Part shown: piece by piece, positions 27,914 to 37,198 of the stretch
Layout of the letters: the number at the start of each line of letters is the position of its first letter
How positions within the stretch are numbered: the stretch's first letter is position 1
Origin: Rhodanobacter denitrificans
Lineage (GTDB): Bacteria > Pseudomonadota > Gammaproteobacteria > Xanthomonadales > Rhodanobacteraceae
Assembly: GCF_003335105.1 (NCBI RefSeq)
Contig: NZ_QFWQ01000002.1
Location: 248,001 to 312,000, forward strand
DNA: 64,000 nucleotides
Reading direction: 5' to 3'
Position numbers and translations under genes: made by a program
The notes under the pieces: model-generated
What the model was told of the DNA's origin: nothing
Databases searched by the model: none
Seen by the model: the letters and a program-made list of their open reading frames with translations, nothing else

Positions 27914-29515
27914 ATGGGGAATGCCGTGGACCACTACGACTACGTCATCGTCGGCGCCGGCTCGGCCGGCTGCGTGCTGGCCAACCGGCTCAGCGCCGAC
28001 CCGGGCAAGCGCGTGCTGTTGCTGGAAGCCGGTCCCGCGGACTGGAACCCGTTGATCCACATGCCCGCCGGCATCGCCCGGCTGGCCAACAACCGCACGC
28101 TCAACTGGAACTACCGCACCGAGCCGGAACCGATGCTCGGCCAGCGCCGCCTGTGGTGGCCGCGCGGCAAGACGCTCGGCGGCTCCAGTTCGATCAACGC
28201 GATGTGCTACATCCGCGGCGTGGCGGCCGACTACGACCACTGGGCCGAGGCCAGCGGCGACCCGCGCTGGTCGTGGCGCGAGGTGCTGCCGTGGTTCCTG
28301 CGCAGCGAGGACAACAGCCGCGGCGCCAGCGCGCTGCACGGCGTCGACGGCCCGCTCGGCGTTGCCGACCTGCGTCATCACAACGTGCTGTCGGACGCGC
28401 TGATCGACGCGGCGGCGAGCGCCGGCTTCGCGCGCAACGACGACTTCAACGGCGAACGGCAGGCCGGCTTCGGGCTGTACCAGGTGACCCAGCGCCACGG
28501 CGCGCGCTGTTCGTCGGCCACGGCATTCCTGAAGCCGGTGCGCCAGCGCGCGAACCTGCACGTGCGCACGCATGCCGTGGTCGGGCGCGTGCTGGTCGAG
28601 CAGGGCCGCGCCGTCGGCGTGCAGCTGCGCCACGGCCGGCACGGCGCCGAGCGGATCGAGGCGGCCGAGGTGATCCTCGCCGGCGGCGCGATCAATTCGC
28701 CGCAGCTGCTGATGCTGTCCGGGCTCGGCCCGGCCGACCACCTGCGCGAACACGGCATCGCGGTGCTCGCCGACCTGCCTGAGGTGGGCGCCAACCTTCA
28801 GGACCACCTGGACATCTGCACGCTGGACGGCAATCCCGGCAAGCTCAGCTACGACCATCTCAACGAGCTGTCCGCCGGCTGGCGCTGGCTGCGCCACCGC
28901 GACGGGCCGGGCAGCTCCAACGTGGCCGAGGCCGGCGGTTTCGTGCGCAGCCGCCACGCCGCCGACGCGCGCTGCGACCTGCAGTTCCACTTCGTGCCCG
29001 CACTGCTCGACGACCACGGCCGCCACCGCCTGCCCGGCTACGGCTATACCCTGCACGCCTGCTACCTGCACCCGCGCAGCCGCGGCCGGTTGCGCCTGCA
29101 CTCGGCCGATCCGGCACAGCCGATCGCGATCCACGCCAACTACCTGGGCGACCCCGAAGGCCACGATCTGAAGGTGATGATCGAGGCGGCGCGGCTGTCG
29201 CGCGTGATCCTCGACCAGGCTGCGTTCGCGCCGCACCGCGGCGCCCCGGTGTTCCCCGAGCGCCGGATCAGCACCGACGCCGAGTACGCCGACTTCATCC
29301 GGCGCAAGGCGGAAACCATCTACCACCCGGCCGGCACCTGCCGGATGGGCAGGGACGATCGCGCGGTGGTCGACAGCGAGCTGCGCGTGCGTGGCGTGGA
29401 ACGCCTGCGCGTGGTCGATGCCTCGGTGATGCCAGCGCTGCCCAGCGGCAATACCAACGCGCCCACGATCATGGTCGCCGAACGGGCCGGCGCGCTGATC
29501 CTCGGCACGGGCTGA
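27914..29515 (+). CDS. GMC family FAD-dependent oxidoreductase (choline dehydrogenase-like)
   Basis: The product is 533 aa from ATG 27914. GTG 27926, preceded by GGGGA, is an alternative that would begin at DHYDYVIVGAGSAG. The N-terminal Rossmann motif VIVGAGSAGCVLANRLS binds FAD. The GMC signatures WPRGKTLGGSSSINAM (about residues 75-90) and AGGAINSPQLLMLSGLGP follow. The catalytic-type region YHPAGTCRMG with a C-terminal NTNAPTIMVAERA is present. It oxidises an alcohol to an aldehyde or ketone; choline dehydrogenase is the nearest familiar member, but no betaine genes are nearby, so the substrate is open. Confidence 0.92.
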   Translation: MGNAVDHYDYVIVGAGSAGCVLANRLSADPGKRVLLLEAGPADWNPLIHMPAGIARLANNRTLNWNYRTEPEPMLGQRRLWWPRGKTLGGSSSINAMCYIRGVAADYDHWAEASGDPRWSWREVLPWFLRSEDNSRGASALHGVDGPLGVADLRHHNVLSDALIDAAASAGFARNDDFNGERQAGFGLYQVTQRHGARCSSATAFLKPVRQRANLHVRTHAVVGRVLVEQGRAVGVQLRHGRHGAERIEAAEVILAGGAINSPQLLMLSGLGPADHLREHGIAVLADLPEVGANLQDHLDICTLDGNPGKLSYDHLNELSAGWRWLRHRDGPGSSNVAEAGGFVRSRHAADARCDLQFHFVPALLDDHGRHRLPGYGYTLHACYLHPRSRGRLRLHSADPAQPIAIHANYLGDPEGHDLKVMIEAARLSRVILDQAAFAPHRGAPVFPERRISTDAEYADFIRRKAETIYHPAGTCRMGRDDRAVVDSELRVRGVERLRVVDASVMPALPSGNTNAPTIMVAERAGALILGTG

Positions 29516-29640
29516 CCCATCCGTTGTAGATCGCCACGAAGTGCAAGACAATCGGCAGGATCACGATCGAGGGAACGATCGGGCCCATCGCCGAGTTCCC
29601 GCCCTGAGGCGACCCCCACGCCGGAATCACATCAGACACC

Positions 29641-30936
29641 ATGCAGTTTCGAACGACCTTCCTGCTGATCGCGGGTGCGCTGGGGCTGGCCTGCACGCCG
29701 GTTTTCGCCACCACCCCGCTCACCACGCCGAGCGTTTCGCCGGCCTCCGACCATGCAACGCAGGAGCTGCCGCCAGCGCGCGTCAAGCAGACCCTTGCCG
29801 ACTACCAGCACTGGCTGGATCGCCTCGCCGAGCGCCACGCCGTTGCCGGACTGGCCACGGCCGTGGTGGTCGACGACAAGGTCGTCTACGAACACACCGT
29901 CGGTTACGCCAATACGGTCACCAGGCAGCCGATCACCCCGGAGACCGTGTTCCGGCTCGCCTCGCTGTCTAAGGCGTTCGCCACCGCCGTCACCGGGCTG
30001 CTGGTCGACGACGGCAAGCTCGGATGGGATACCCGGCTGATCGACGTGCTGCCGTACTTCAAGCTGAAGGACATGCAGGCGGCGTCGCACGCCACCGTCG
30101 CCGATATCCTCGGCCAGCGCCTGGGCCTGCCGCGCAACACCTACGACAACATGCTCGAGGGCGACGCGCCCTACGAGGAACTGGTGCGCAAGCTGGACGA
30201 GGTCAGCATGGTCTGCGGCGTGGGCCAGTGCTACGGCTACCAGAACGTCGCCTTCAGCATGATCGGCGACGTGGTGCTGGCGCGCACCGGCGACTTCTTC
30301 TACCGCCAGGTCGACAAGCGCATCTTCTACCCGCTGGGCATGACCACTGCCAGCTACGGCCGCGCCGCGCTGGAGGCCAGCAAGAGCTGGGCACGCCCGC
30401 ACCGCCCCACCAGCGGCGGCTGGGTGCCGTTCGAGCCGAGCGAAACCTATTACCGGGTCGCCCCGGCGGCCGGCGTCAATGCCAGTCTGCGCGACATGGA
30501 AAAGTGGCTGATCGCACAGATGGGCGGCCGCCAGGATGTGTTGCCCAGCTCCCTGCTCGACGTGCTGCACACCCCCGGCGTCGCCACTCCCAGCGAGCTG
30601 CGCGCCACGCCCTGGCGCAGCGCACGCCTGACCGCCGCGCACTACGCGCTCGGCTGGCGGGTCTACAAGTACGGCGGCGAAACCCTGATCTACCATGCCG
30701 GCGCCGTGGCCGGCTATCGCACCATGATCGGATTCTTCCCGAAGTACCGCACCGGCGTGGTCACCCTGTGGAACTCCACCGGGCCGATGCCCAGCGGGCT
30801 GATGCCGATGGTGTTCGATGCGTTGCTGGGCTTGCCGCACGTGGACTGGGCCGGCGTCGAAAGCAACGCCAAACCGGCGCAGGCCAGGCCGAGGCCCGCG
30901 TCGCGGCGCCCGCATCGCGCATCACGCCGTCGCTGA
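29641..30936 (+). CDS. serine hydrolase, beta-lactamase/class C penicillin-binding fold
   Basis: The product is 431 aa with a signal peptide (QFRTTFLLIAGALGLACTPVFA). The active-site SxxK is S108-L-S-K111, the Y-x-N motif is Y201-Q-N203 and the third motif is YHAGAVAGY, a HxG variant of KTG. The architecture matches class C beta-lactamase/esterase-type serine hydrolases (PF00144), which include DD-peptidases, esterases and AmpC-like enzymes. Substrate and resistance role cannot be deduced; no ampR-type regulator is adjacent. The C-terminus is a low-complexity Arg/Pro/Ala tail after residue 405. The 125-base gap before it has no clear gene. Confidence 0.9.
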   Translation: MQFRTTFLLIAGALGLACTPVFATTPLTTPSVSPASDHATQELPPARVKQTLADYQHWLDRLAERHAVAGLATAVVVDDKVVYEHTVGYANTVTRQPITPETVFRLASLSKAFATAVTGLLVDDGKLGWDTRLIDVLPYFKLKDMQAASHATVADILGQRLGLPRNTYDNMLEGDAPYEELVRKLDEVSMVCGVGQCYGYQNVAFSMIGDVVLARTGDFFYRQVDKRIFYPLGMTTASYGRAALEASKSWARPHRPTSGGWVPFEPSETYYRVAPAAGVNASLRDMEKWLIAQMGGRQDVLPSSLLDVLHTPGVATPSELRATPWRSARLTAAHYALGWRVYKYGGETLIYHAGAVAGYRTMIGFFPKYRTGVVTLWNSTGPMPSGLMPMVFDALLGLPHVDWAGVESNAKPAQARPRPASRRPHRASRRR

Positions 30937-30961
30937 CCCCCGGTCGGCCGGTGCCGGACAA

Positions 30962-31000
30962 GACGAGGGCGGCGCGTGCCAGGCACCCGCCGCCCTCGTC
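30962..31000. terminator. long interrupted hairpin between convergent genes
   Basis: GACGAGGGCGGCG (30962-30974) pairs with 30988-31000 over 13 bp. Inside it, GTGCC/GGCAC add five more pairs after one mismatch. It lies between the convergent serine hydrolase and TonB-like genes and probably stops both transcripts, although T-tracts are weak. Confidence 0.6.
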
Positions 31001-31018
31001 ATGACAGCCGCGGCGCGA

Positions 31019-32050
31019 TCAGAGCTTGAACTCGATCCGCTGCTGCTTGGTGCTGGAGACGGCCACGCCGCTGCGCATGGCCGGAGTGAACTGATAGCGC
31101 TCCACTGCGTCCATCGCGGCGCGATCGAAAACGTGGCGCGGCTGCGATTCGACCACCTTGACGTCGCTGGTCTTGCCGTCGGCTTCCACCGTGAACGACA
31201 CCACCACCCAGCCTTCCTGGCGAGCGCGCATGGCCGAGGTGGGGTAGCGCGCACTGGCCCCCTTCACCAGCACGGCCGCGCTGGTCTGCGCGGTGTCGCC
31301 GCCTTCGCTGCTCGCCACGCTGCCGTCCGCCGGCGCCGACTGGCTGGCCGCCGCCTGGCGCGAGGGCTGCGCGGCACGCGACGCCTCTGCCTTCTGCGCC
31401 GCCACCTGGGTCTTCTGCTGCTCGGCCAGTTGCTCCGCCTGCTTGTCGGCCGCCGCCTTCTGCGCGGCCACCTGGGCCGCCGCCTTCTGCTGTTCCTGCG
31501 CCAGCTGCTGCTGCTTGTCCACCGTCTTGCGCTGGGCATCCAGCTTGGAACGCAGGATGGTCAGGGTGAAGTTGGCCGCGTCAGCCTTGGCCAGCAGGTC
31601 GATCTGGCGCTGCGCTTCATTGAAGTCGCGTGAGTTGATCGACTGCTCGGCCGAGGTTGCCGCGAACGGGAAGGTCTCGCGCAGCGCGTCGGAGGCCACC
31701 TTGTTGCCAGGCTCCTTCTGCAGCACGCGCAGGTAGTACTCGAACGCGTTGTTGCCGGCCGGCGCCAGGTAGCGCTGCTCGTTCATGGCGGTGCGTGCCT
31801 CGGCCAGCAACTGGTCGATGTCCATCACCGCCACGTTGGCCGGGGGAGCCGCCGCCACCCGCGTCGTGGTGGACACCGGCGTCGACGGATGACCGCCCGA
31901 ATCGGCCATGATCAGCTCCTGGTGCGGCTTGATGATCAGGAACCAGGCGCCCACGGCGAGCAGGGCAAAAATGGAGATGATGGCAATGAGCATGGGCTTG
32001 GCGGCCCCGCGCGCATGCCGGCGCACGTCGAGTGTGTATCGGGTATCCAT
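31019..32050 (-). CDS. TonB-like energy-transducer protein
   Basis: The product is 343 aa from ATG 32048-32050, with GAGAG upstream. A short basic cytoplasmic N-terminus precedes one membrane helix (about 20-43: MLIAIISIFALLAVGAWFLII). A helical region with TPR-like helices (about 75-165) comes next, then a long Lys/Gln/Ala-rich coiled stretch (about 165-240), and a C-terminal TonB domain. The TonB domain has ASARYPTSAMRARQEGWVVVSFTV and a DGKTSDVKVVESQPRHVFDRAAMDAVERYQF segment. Such proteins span the periplasm and couple the proton-motive force to outer-membrane receptors. No exbBD lies nearby, and the usual Pro-rich spacer is replaced by the coiled region. Confidence 0.82.
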   Translation of the reverse strand: MDTRYTLDVRRHARGAAKPMLIAIISIFALLAVGAWFLIIKPHQELIMADSGGHPSTPVSTTTRVAAAPPANVAVMDIDQLLAEARTAMNEQRYLAPAGNNAFEYYLRVLQKEPGNKVASDALRETFPFAATSAEQSINSRDFNEAQRQIDLLAKADAANFTLTILRSKLDAQRKTVDKQQQLAQEQQKAAAQVAAQKAAADKQAEQLAEQQKTQVAAQKAEASRAAQPSRQAAASQSAPADGSVASSEGGDTAQTSAAVLVKGASARYPTSAMRARQEGWVVVSFTVEADGKTSDVKVVESQPRHVFDRAAMDAVERYQFTPAMRSGVAVSSTKQQRIEFKL

Positions 32051-32335
32051 GGTCTCTCGCTGAGTGTCGACAGATACCCGCGCTTTTTCCCCCTGTCGAT
32101 CCAGGAGCGGCGAATCCCCTGATTCGCCGCGGCGCGGATGGGGGAAAGGTAACTCCAATATCCCGGCACGGCAAATAGCGCGGGAGTTCACGGCACCGCG
32201 CGGCGATTTGCTCTACGCGACCGCGACGCCTGGCGGCGGCGGATGGTGACGGAATCAATCACGGAAAGGCCCGGCACCGCGTCGAGGAAAGTGCATGGCG
32301 GGCGTCGACGCGACTTCCGTGCCCCTGAAACGAAG

Positions 32336-32402
32336 CGTCCCGGCCAGGCCGGGACGAAGGCTTCTCGAAGTGCTCTCCCCGCGCTGGGCACCGCGGGGAG
32401 AG
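32336..32402 (-). terminator. tandem hairpins after the metJ-like gene; 32051-32442 otherwise empty
   Basis: Two strong hairpins lie downstream of the metJ-like gene on its strand. One is CTCTCCCCGCG 32373-32383 pairing with 32392-32402 (11 bp). The other is CGTCCCGGCC 32336-32345 with 32347-32356 (10 bp, one-base centre), followed on the minus strand by GCTTCGTTTC. They probably end that transcript. The rest of the 392-base gap shows no gene. Confidence 0.6.
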
Positions 32403-32442
32403 AAGTCGATAACTTTTCTGGTTGTAGGGTGAAGCGTGTGGC

Positions 32443-32967
32443 TTACTTCTTCGCTTTCGCGGTCCGGGTGGCCTTCACCACCTTGGCCGGTGCAGCCTTC
32501 TTCGCAGTGGCCTTCTTCGCAACCTTCTTCACGGCAGCCTTCTTGGCGGCCGCCGGCTTCTTGGCAGCAGCCTTCTTGGCGGCCGGCTTCTTGGCGACCT
32601 TCTTCGCAGCCTTCTTGGCGGCCGGCTTCTTGGCAACCGGCTTCTTCGCGGCGGCCTTCTTCACGGCGGGTTTCTTGGCGGCGGCCTTCTTGGCGGCCGG
32701 TTTCTTTGCAGCGGATTTCTTGGCAGTGGCCATGGTTCGTCTTAGCTCCTCATCAGTTGGCAGTGGTTGCCCAGTAAAAGCGTGCAGGAACGCTTCGACC
32801 AACAAGTCGCTGTTGGTAGCGTGCCGAAGATTGTTCACTTGGCGGTGGGTGCGCAAATCAGAAAGTCGCCGCAGCACATGCAACGGAATCGAGACGGTGA
32901 TCTTGCGTACTGCGTTGGCTTTTTCACCGTGCTCGACATACGGCTTGATGAATTTCGTTGTCGCCAT
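32443..32967 (-). CDS. metJ: MetJ methionine repressor fused to a histone-H1-like Lys/Ala/Pro tail
   Basis: The product is 174 aa from ATG 32965-32967. Residues about 6-76 are strikingly MetJ-like. They have [24 protein letters not shown], where the KITVSIP strand is the ribbon-helix-helix DNA-contact strand, then [30 protein letters not shown]. In place of the usual MetJ C-terminal helix there is a 96-residue tail (79-174). It is made almost only of Lys, Ala and Pro in AAKKPAAKK-type repeats, as in bacterial histone-H1-like proteins. MetJ represses methionine genes with S-adenosylmethionine as co-repressor. The tail should bind DNA non-specifically. An internal in-frame ATG (residue 79, 32731-32733), preceded 12 bases upstream by AGGAG, might also yield the tail alone. 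metB lies 30 kb away in this window. Confidence 0.85.
   Translation of the reverse strand: MATTKFIKPYVEHGEKANAVRKITVSIPLHVLRRLSDLRTHRQVNNLRHATNSDLLVEAFLHAFTGQPLPTDEELRRTMATAKKSAAKKPAAKKAAAKKPAVKKAAAKKPVAKKPAAKKAAKKVAKKPAAKKAAAKKPAAAKKAAVKKVAKKATAKKAAPAKVVKATRTAKAKK
32446..32733 (-). repeat. low-complexity repeat region encoding the H1-like tail
   Basis: The DNA repeats short units of GCC-GCC-AAG-AAG type with small variations, giving alternating AAKKP and AKKA peptides. It is coding repeat DNA, prone to length change by slippage, and not an independent element. Confidence 0.8.
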
Positions 32968-33024
32968 AAAACACATTCCCCGTGATCTGTTGCGAAAGCT
33001 ATCCCCGAAGATTTCGGCTGTCAA

Positions 33025-33046
33025 TTGATTTCAACCATGAAATCAA
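33025..33046. promoter_or_regulatory. 9-bp inverted repeat in the metJ leader
   Basis: TTGATTTCA (33025-33033), ACCA, TGAAATCAA (33038-33046). It is a perfect hairpin or dyad 58 bases upstream of the metJ-like start, within its predicted 5' leader. It could be an operator or an mRNA hairpin. Confidence 0.4.
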
Positions 33047-33114
33047 TCCGCTCCGACCTGCCCCGGGTGGGTCGAAAACCCGGTCCGACAAGGCTTTCGG
33101 GGTAATGCATAGAT

Positions 33115-33148
33115 ATTATGTTTGGACGTCCATACGGCCAAACATAAT
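33115..33148 (-). promoter_or_regulatory. large palindrome with met-box-like core, candidate metJ promoter/operator
   Basis: ATTATGTTTGG (33115-33125) and its exact complement (33138-33148) flank a 12-base centre. The core reads GGACGTCC followed by ATACGGCC, which resembles two adjacent met boxes (consensus AGACGTCT, 6/8 and 5/8). On the minus strand CATAAT (complement of 33115-33120) would be a -10 element, placing the boxes between -10 and -35 about 150 bases before the start. This fits autorepression. The rest of the gap, 33149-33574, shows no gene and no riboswitch that I can identify. Confidence 0.45.
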
Positions 33149-33584
33149 GTGCATCAAAACAAGGCATGCCCTTGAAACCCTTGCAGGGCAATGCTTTTCA
33201 GGCATTCGCCATGTTTCATGTCGAAAATTGTGCTGCAAGACACGTTCGCAAAACGAGCCGCGATACGGGCCGTCCGGCCGCATTTCGCAGATGAACGAAA
33301 CGCGACTGGAGGCGGCCAGAACGGTATCCCGGCGGGTGAAAAAAATCCGCTGCCCGGGGGTGGAATCCCCGCTTGGCGATGTCGCAGGCGACGGGTGACG
33401 GCACCTGTCCGACACCATTCGTCCGTTCCGATTCGCCACGACGCGACGACGATATGTGCGTCGACGAAGGTCCGCATGCACCACCCCGGCATCAAGGCGA
33501 TGGCATCCGCCACGCACGAGTGGGGATTCTTTTCGCACCGTCGGCATCCGGCGGGAACGCGGCGATGCCACGGTCAAAAACGAC

Positions 33585-33607
33585 GCCGGCCGCACATGGC
33601 GGCCGGC
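33585..33607 (-). terminator. rho-independent terminator after gcvH
   Basis: GCCGGCCGC (33599-33607 read on the minus strand), a 5-base loop, GCGGCCGGC, then GTCGTTTTTGACC. A 9-bp stem plus T5 tract, 24 bases beyond the gcvH stop. Confidence 0.85.
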
Positions 33608-33631
33608 GGGATCACGCGGGAAGGCGGAGGC

Positions 33632-34027
33632 TCAGTGGTCTTCGTTCTCGACCAGTTCCTCGTACTCGTTCGCATCGAGCAGCTCGCCGAGCTCGGCGCG
33701 ATCGCTCGGACGCACGAGGAAGATCCAGCCTTCGCCGAAGGCGTCCTCGTTGATCGTCTCGGGCTTGTCGTTGAGCAGTTCGTTGACCGCGACCACTTCG
33801 CCGGACACCGGCGAATAGATGTCCGAGGCGGCCTTCACCGACTCGACCACCGCCGCGCCGGTGCCGGCCTTCACCGCGGAGCCGATTTCCGGCAGCTCCA
33901 CGTAGACCAGGTCGCCCAGCTGGTCCTGTGCGTGGTCGGAGATGCCCACCCGGACCAGGCCGTCGTCTTCGGCGCGGGCCCACTCGTGGGATTTGAGGAA
34001 TTTCAGATCGCCGGGAATCTCGCTCAT
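33632..34027 (-). CDS. gcvH: glycine cleavage system H protein
   Basis: The product is 131 aa, normal length. The lipoyl-attachment lysine is K65 in [19 protein letters not shown]. The N-terminus [13 protein letters not shown] and the C-terminal [12 protein letters not shown] are typical. The H protein carries the aminomethyl intermediate on its lipoyl arm between the P, T and L proteins in glycine breakdown. It lies 89 bases downstream of gcvT on the same strand; gcvP is not in this window. A strong terminator follows. Confidence 0.97.
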   Translation of the reverse strand: MSEIPGDLKFLKSHEWARAEDDGLVRVGISDHAQDQLGDLVYVELPEIGSAVKAGTGAAVVESVKAASDIYSPVSGEVVAVNELLNDKPETINEDAFGEGWIFLVRPSDRAELGELLDANEYEELVENEDH

Positions 34028-34116
34028 GATCGGGGTCCAGTCGTTGGGTTGGGTCGGGGTACAGGCGGAGATTCTAGCCACATCCGCCGTCGGAAAAACG
34101 TGTTGCGCGGAGCTGC

Positions 34117-35217
34117 TCAGATCCCTTCGCAGGGCTTGCCGTCGCGCACGAACGGGTACTTCACCAGGCGCACCGGCACCTCGCGGCCACGGATGTCCAC
34201 CCGGGTCGCGCCCGGGTCGCCCACCGGGATGCGCGCGAACGCCACCGCCTTGTCGAGAGTCGGCGCGAAGCTGCCCGAGAGGATTTCGCCCTCGCCGTTG
34301 GCGGTGAGCACCTTCTGGCCGTGGCGCAGCACGCCCTTCTCGTCCAGCACCAGGCCGACCATCACGCGCTTCACGCCGGTGGCCTTCTGCGCCTCCAGCA
34401 CATTGCGGCCGATGAAATCGCGGCCCTCGTCCAGTGCGATGGTCCAGCCGAGGTTGGCCTCCCACGGCGACACGGCCTCGTCCATGTCCTGGCCGTAGAG
34501 GTTCATGCCGGCTTCCAGGCGCAGCGTGTCGCGCGCACCGAGGCCGGCCGGCTTCACGCCGGCGGCGGCCAGCGCCTCCCACAGCGCCACCGCATGCTCG
34601 GCCGGCACGATGATCTCGAAACCGTCCTCGCCGGTGTAGCCGGTACGCGCCACGAACAGCGGCATGCCATGCGGGCCCTGCGCGGCCGCGGCGGCGAACT
34701 TGCCCAGCTTCTCGATGCGCGGGCGATCCACCTCGTGCAGCACGCCAAGCACCTTCGCGCGCGCGTGCGGGCCCTGCACCGCGATCATCGCGAACTCGGG
34801 GCGTTCCTTCACCTGCACGTCGAACGCCTTCGCCTGCTGCTCGATCCAGGCCAGGTCCTTGGCGCGGGTGCCGGCATTCACCACCAGCCGGTAGAACTCG
34901 TCGCCGAGGAAGTACACGATCAGATCGTCGATCACCCCGCCCTGCTCGTTCAGCATGCACGAGTACAGCGCCTTGCCATGCGCCTTGAGCTTGTCCACGC
35001 TGTTGGCCAGCAGATGGCGCAGGAAGTCCTTCGTGCGCGCACCATGCAGGTCGATCACGGTCATGTGCGAGACGTCGAACATGCCGGCGTCGCGGCGCAC
35101 CGCGTGGTGTTCCTCGATCTGCGAGCCGTAGTTGATCGGCATGTCCCAGCCGCCGAAATCGACCATGCGCGCCCCGAGCGCGCGGTGGGTGGCGTTGAGT
35201 ACGGTTTTCTCGGTCAT
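34117..35217 (-). CDS. gcvT: glycine cleavage system T protein (aminomethyltransferase)
   Basis: The product is 366 aa, the usual size. It transfers the methylene group from the H protein's lipoyl arm to tetrahydrofolate, releasing ammonia. Clear signatures are [34 protein letters not shown], the folate-site segment [22 protein letters not shown] and [15 protein letters not shown]. The start ATG 35215-35217 gives the normal N-terminus MTEKTVLN. A glycine riboswitch was looked for in the 88-base gap upstream and not recognised. It is followed by gcvH; the upstream neighbour cysNC is on the same strand. Confidence 0.97.
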   Translation of the reverse strand: MTEKTVLNATHRALGARMVDFGGWDMPINYGSQIEEHHAVRRDAGMFDVSHMTVIDLHGARTKDFLRHLLANSVDKLKAHGKALYSCMLNEQGGVIDDLIVYFLGDEFYRLVVNAGTRAKDLAWIEQQAKAFDVQVKERPEFAMIAVQGPHARAKVLGVLHEVDRPRIEKLGKFAAAAAQGPHGMPLFVARTGYTGEDGFEIIVPAEHAVALWEALAAAGVKPAGLGARDTLRLEAGMNLYGQDMDEAVSPWEANLGWTIALDEGRDFIGRNVLEAQKATGVKRVMVGLVLDEKGVLRHGQKVLTANGEGEILSGSFAPTLDKAVAFARIPVGDPGATRVDIRGREVPVRLVKYPFVRDGKPCEGI

Positions 35218-35305
35218 CGCGGAGGTCGCCTGGCGGGGGAAGTCCCGCATTATCGCCGCCGGCCCCGGGCAATCCAAGCGGTGCGCGGCCGTTGGCCGCG
35301 GCGCG

Positions 35306-37198
35306 TCAGTCGTCCGCGCCGCCGTCCAGCGTGGCCACGATCCGCGCCACCACCTGTTCGGCCAGTTCCTCCGGCCGCCGCCCCGCCCCTGCCAGGTGGA
35401 TGTCCGGCGCCTCGGGGCGCTCGTACGGCGCGTCGATGCCGGTGAAGTTGCGGATCGCGCCGGCACGGGCCTTGCGGTAAAGCCCCTTGGGATCGCGCCG
35501 CTCGCATTCCTCCAGCGGCGTATCGACGAACACCTCCATGAACTCCGAAGCGGCGAACAGCTCGCGTGCCGACTGCCGCTCGCTGCGGTACGGCGAGATC
35601 ACGCTGACCAGCACGATCAGCCCGGCGTCCACCATCAGGTGCGCCACCTCGGCGATGCGGCGGATGTTCTCCACGCGATCCTCCGGGGTGAAGCCCAGGT
35701 CGCGGTTGATGCCGTGGCGCACGTTGTCGCCGTCGAGCAGATAGGTGTGGCAGCCCAGCGCGTGCAGGCGGCGCTCGACCAGGTTGGCGACGGTGGACTT
35801 GCCGGCGCCGGACAGGCCGGTGAACCACAGGCACAGCGGCTGCTGCCCCTTGCTGGCGGCGCGCACGGACTTGTCGATGTCGACATGCTGCCAGTGCACG
35901 TTGGCCGAGCGGCCCAGCGCGAAGTCGAGCATGCCGCAGGCCACCGTGGCGTTGTTCTGGCGGTCGATCAGGATGAAGCCGCCCAGCGTGCGGTTGTCCG
36001 CGTAGGCCTCGAACGCGACCTCCTCGTCCAGGCCGAGCGTGCAGTAGCCCACCTCGTTGAGTTCCAGATGGCGCGCGGCCAGCCGTGCCTGGCTGTTCAC
36101 GTCCACCTTGTGCTTGATCGCCATCACCCGCGCGTTGACCGTGCGCGTGCCGAGCTTCAGCCAGTAGGCGCGATTGGGCAGCAGCGCGCTGTCGCCCAGC
36201 CACAGCAGGTGGCAGGTGAACTGGTCGGCCACCGGCGCGGGGCGCAGCGCGTCGGCGATCACGTCGCCGCGGCTGGCGTCCAGCTCGCGGTCCAGGCACA
36301 GCGTCACCGCCTGGCCGTCGCCAGCGCTGTCCAGTTCGCCGTCGGCGGTGACGATGCGCTCGATGCGCGCCCGCTGCAGGCCAGGCTGCACCACCACCTC
36401 GTCGCCCTTCGCCACGCGGCCGCCGCAGATCGTGCCGGCGTAGCCGCGGAACGACTGGTCGGGCCGGTTCACCCACTGCACCGGCATGCGGAAATCCGCC
36501 GCCCGGGCCGGCGCCGCATCGGCCGATTCCAGCAACTCCAGCAGGCTGGGGCCCTGGTACCAGGGCATGTGCGCGGAACGCGTGCCGACGTTGTCGCCGC
36601 CCGGCGCGATCACCGGCAGGCATTCCACGCGGGCGATGCCCAGCCCCTGCGCCAGTGCCCGGTAGGCTTCGCTGATTTCGCGGTAGACGGCCTCGTCGCC
36701 ATCGACCAGGTCCATCTTGTTCACCGCCAGCACCACCTGGCGGATGCCGAGCAGGCTGCATATATAAGTGTGCCGGCGGGTCTGCGGCAGCAGCCCCTTG
36801 CGCGCGTCCACCAGCACCACCGCCAGCTCGGCGTTGGAGGCGCCGGTGGCCATGTTGCGCGTGTACTGCTCGTGGCCGGGGCAATCGGCCACGATGAAGC
36901 TGCGCCGCGCGGTGTGGAAGTAGCGGTAGGCGACGTCGATGGTGATGCCCTGCTCGCGCTCCGCGTCCAGCCCGTCGGTGAGCAGGGCGAAGTCCAGCGT
37001 GTCGCCTGCGTCGGCATGCAGCCGGCGGCTGTCGCGCGCCAGCGCGGCGAGCTGATCGTCCGGCACCGTGCCGGCGTCATACAGCAGGCGGCCTAGCAGG
37101 GTGCTCTTGCCGTCGTCCACGCTGCCGCAGGTGATGAAGCGCAGCAGGCTCTTGTCGGCGTCGGCAGCCGTGATGGCGGAAACAGTCGATGCGGCCAT
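35306..37198 (-). CDS. cysNC: bifunctional sulfate adenylyltransferase subunit 1 / adenylylsulfate kinase
   Basis: The product is 630 aa. The N-terminal GTPase part (CysN, about 1-430) has the P-loop [20 protein letters not shown] and NKMDLVD. The C-terminal APS kinase part (CysC, about 435-620) has its own P-loop GLSGAGKST and [16 protein letters not shown]. CysN with CysD makes adenosine phosphosulfate from sulfate and ATP, driven by GTP hydrolysis. CysC then phosphorylates it to PAPS, for reduction or for sulfotransferases. The start overlaps the cysD stop as TGATG, so the two are translationally coupled. PAPS supply is relevant to the putative sulfotransferase at 58577-60505. Confidence 0.97.
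   Translation of the reverse strand: MAASTVSAITAADADKSLLRFITCGSVDDGKSTLLGRLLYDAGTVPDDQLAALARDSRRLHADAGDTLDFALLTDGLDAEREQGITIDVAYRYFHTARRSFIVADCPGHEQYTRNMATGASNAELAVVLVDARKGLLPQTRRHTYICSLLGIRQVVLAVNKMDLVDGDEAVYREISEAYRALAQGLGIARVECLPVIAPGGDNVGTRSAHMPWYQGPSLLELLESADAAPARAADFRMPVQWVNRPDQSFRGYAGTICGGRVAKGDEVVVQPGLQRARIERIVTADGELDSAGDGQAVTLCLDRELDASRGDVIADALRPAPVADQFTCHLLWLGDSALLPNRAYWLKLGTRTVNARVMAIKHKVDVNSQARLAARHLELNEVGYCTLGLDEEVAFEAYADNRTLGGFILIDRQNNATVACGMLDFALGRSANVHWQHVDIDKSVRAASKGQQPLCLWFTGLSGAGKSTVANLVERRLHALGCHTYLLDGDNVRHGINRDLGFTPEDRVENIRRIAEVAHLMVDAGLIVLVSVISPYRSERQSARELFAASEFMEVFVDTPLEECERRDPKGLYRKARAGAIRNFTGIDAPYERPEAPDIHLAGAGRRPEELAEQVVARIVATLDGGADD

Noticed and set aside
29516-29640. 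A hydrophobic minus-strand peptide (containing VILPIVLHFVAIYNGW) in the gap before the serine hydrolase
   Set aside because: It looks like the tail of a membrane protein, but its frame runs on into antisense of the GMC gene and has no start or stop of its own that fits. It may be a remnant, but this is too short to claim.
32446-32733. Short direct repeats considered as a CRISPR or tandem-repeat array
   Set aside because: The repeats are coding AAKKP units of the H1-like tail, without spacers.
33191-34498. A 435-codon plus-strand frame over the metJ-gcvH gap and gcvTH
   Set aside because: Most of it is antisense to gcvH and gcvT and the first part has no coding character.
35218-35305. Possible glycine riboswitch ahead of gcvT
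   Set aside because: The short gap lacks the conserved tandem aptamer core and cysNC ends only 88 bases away.
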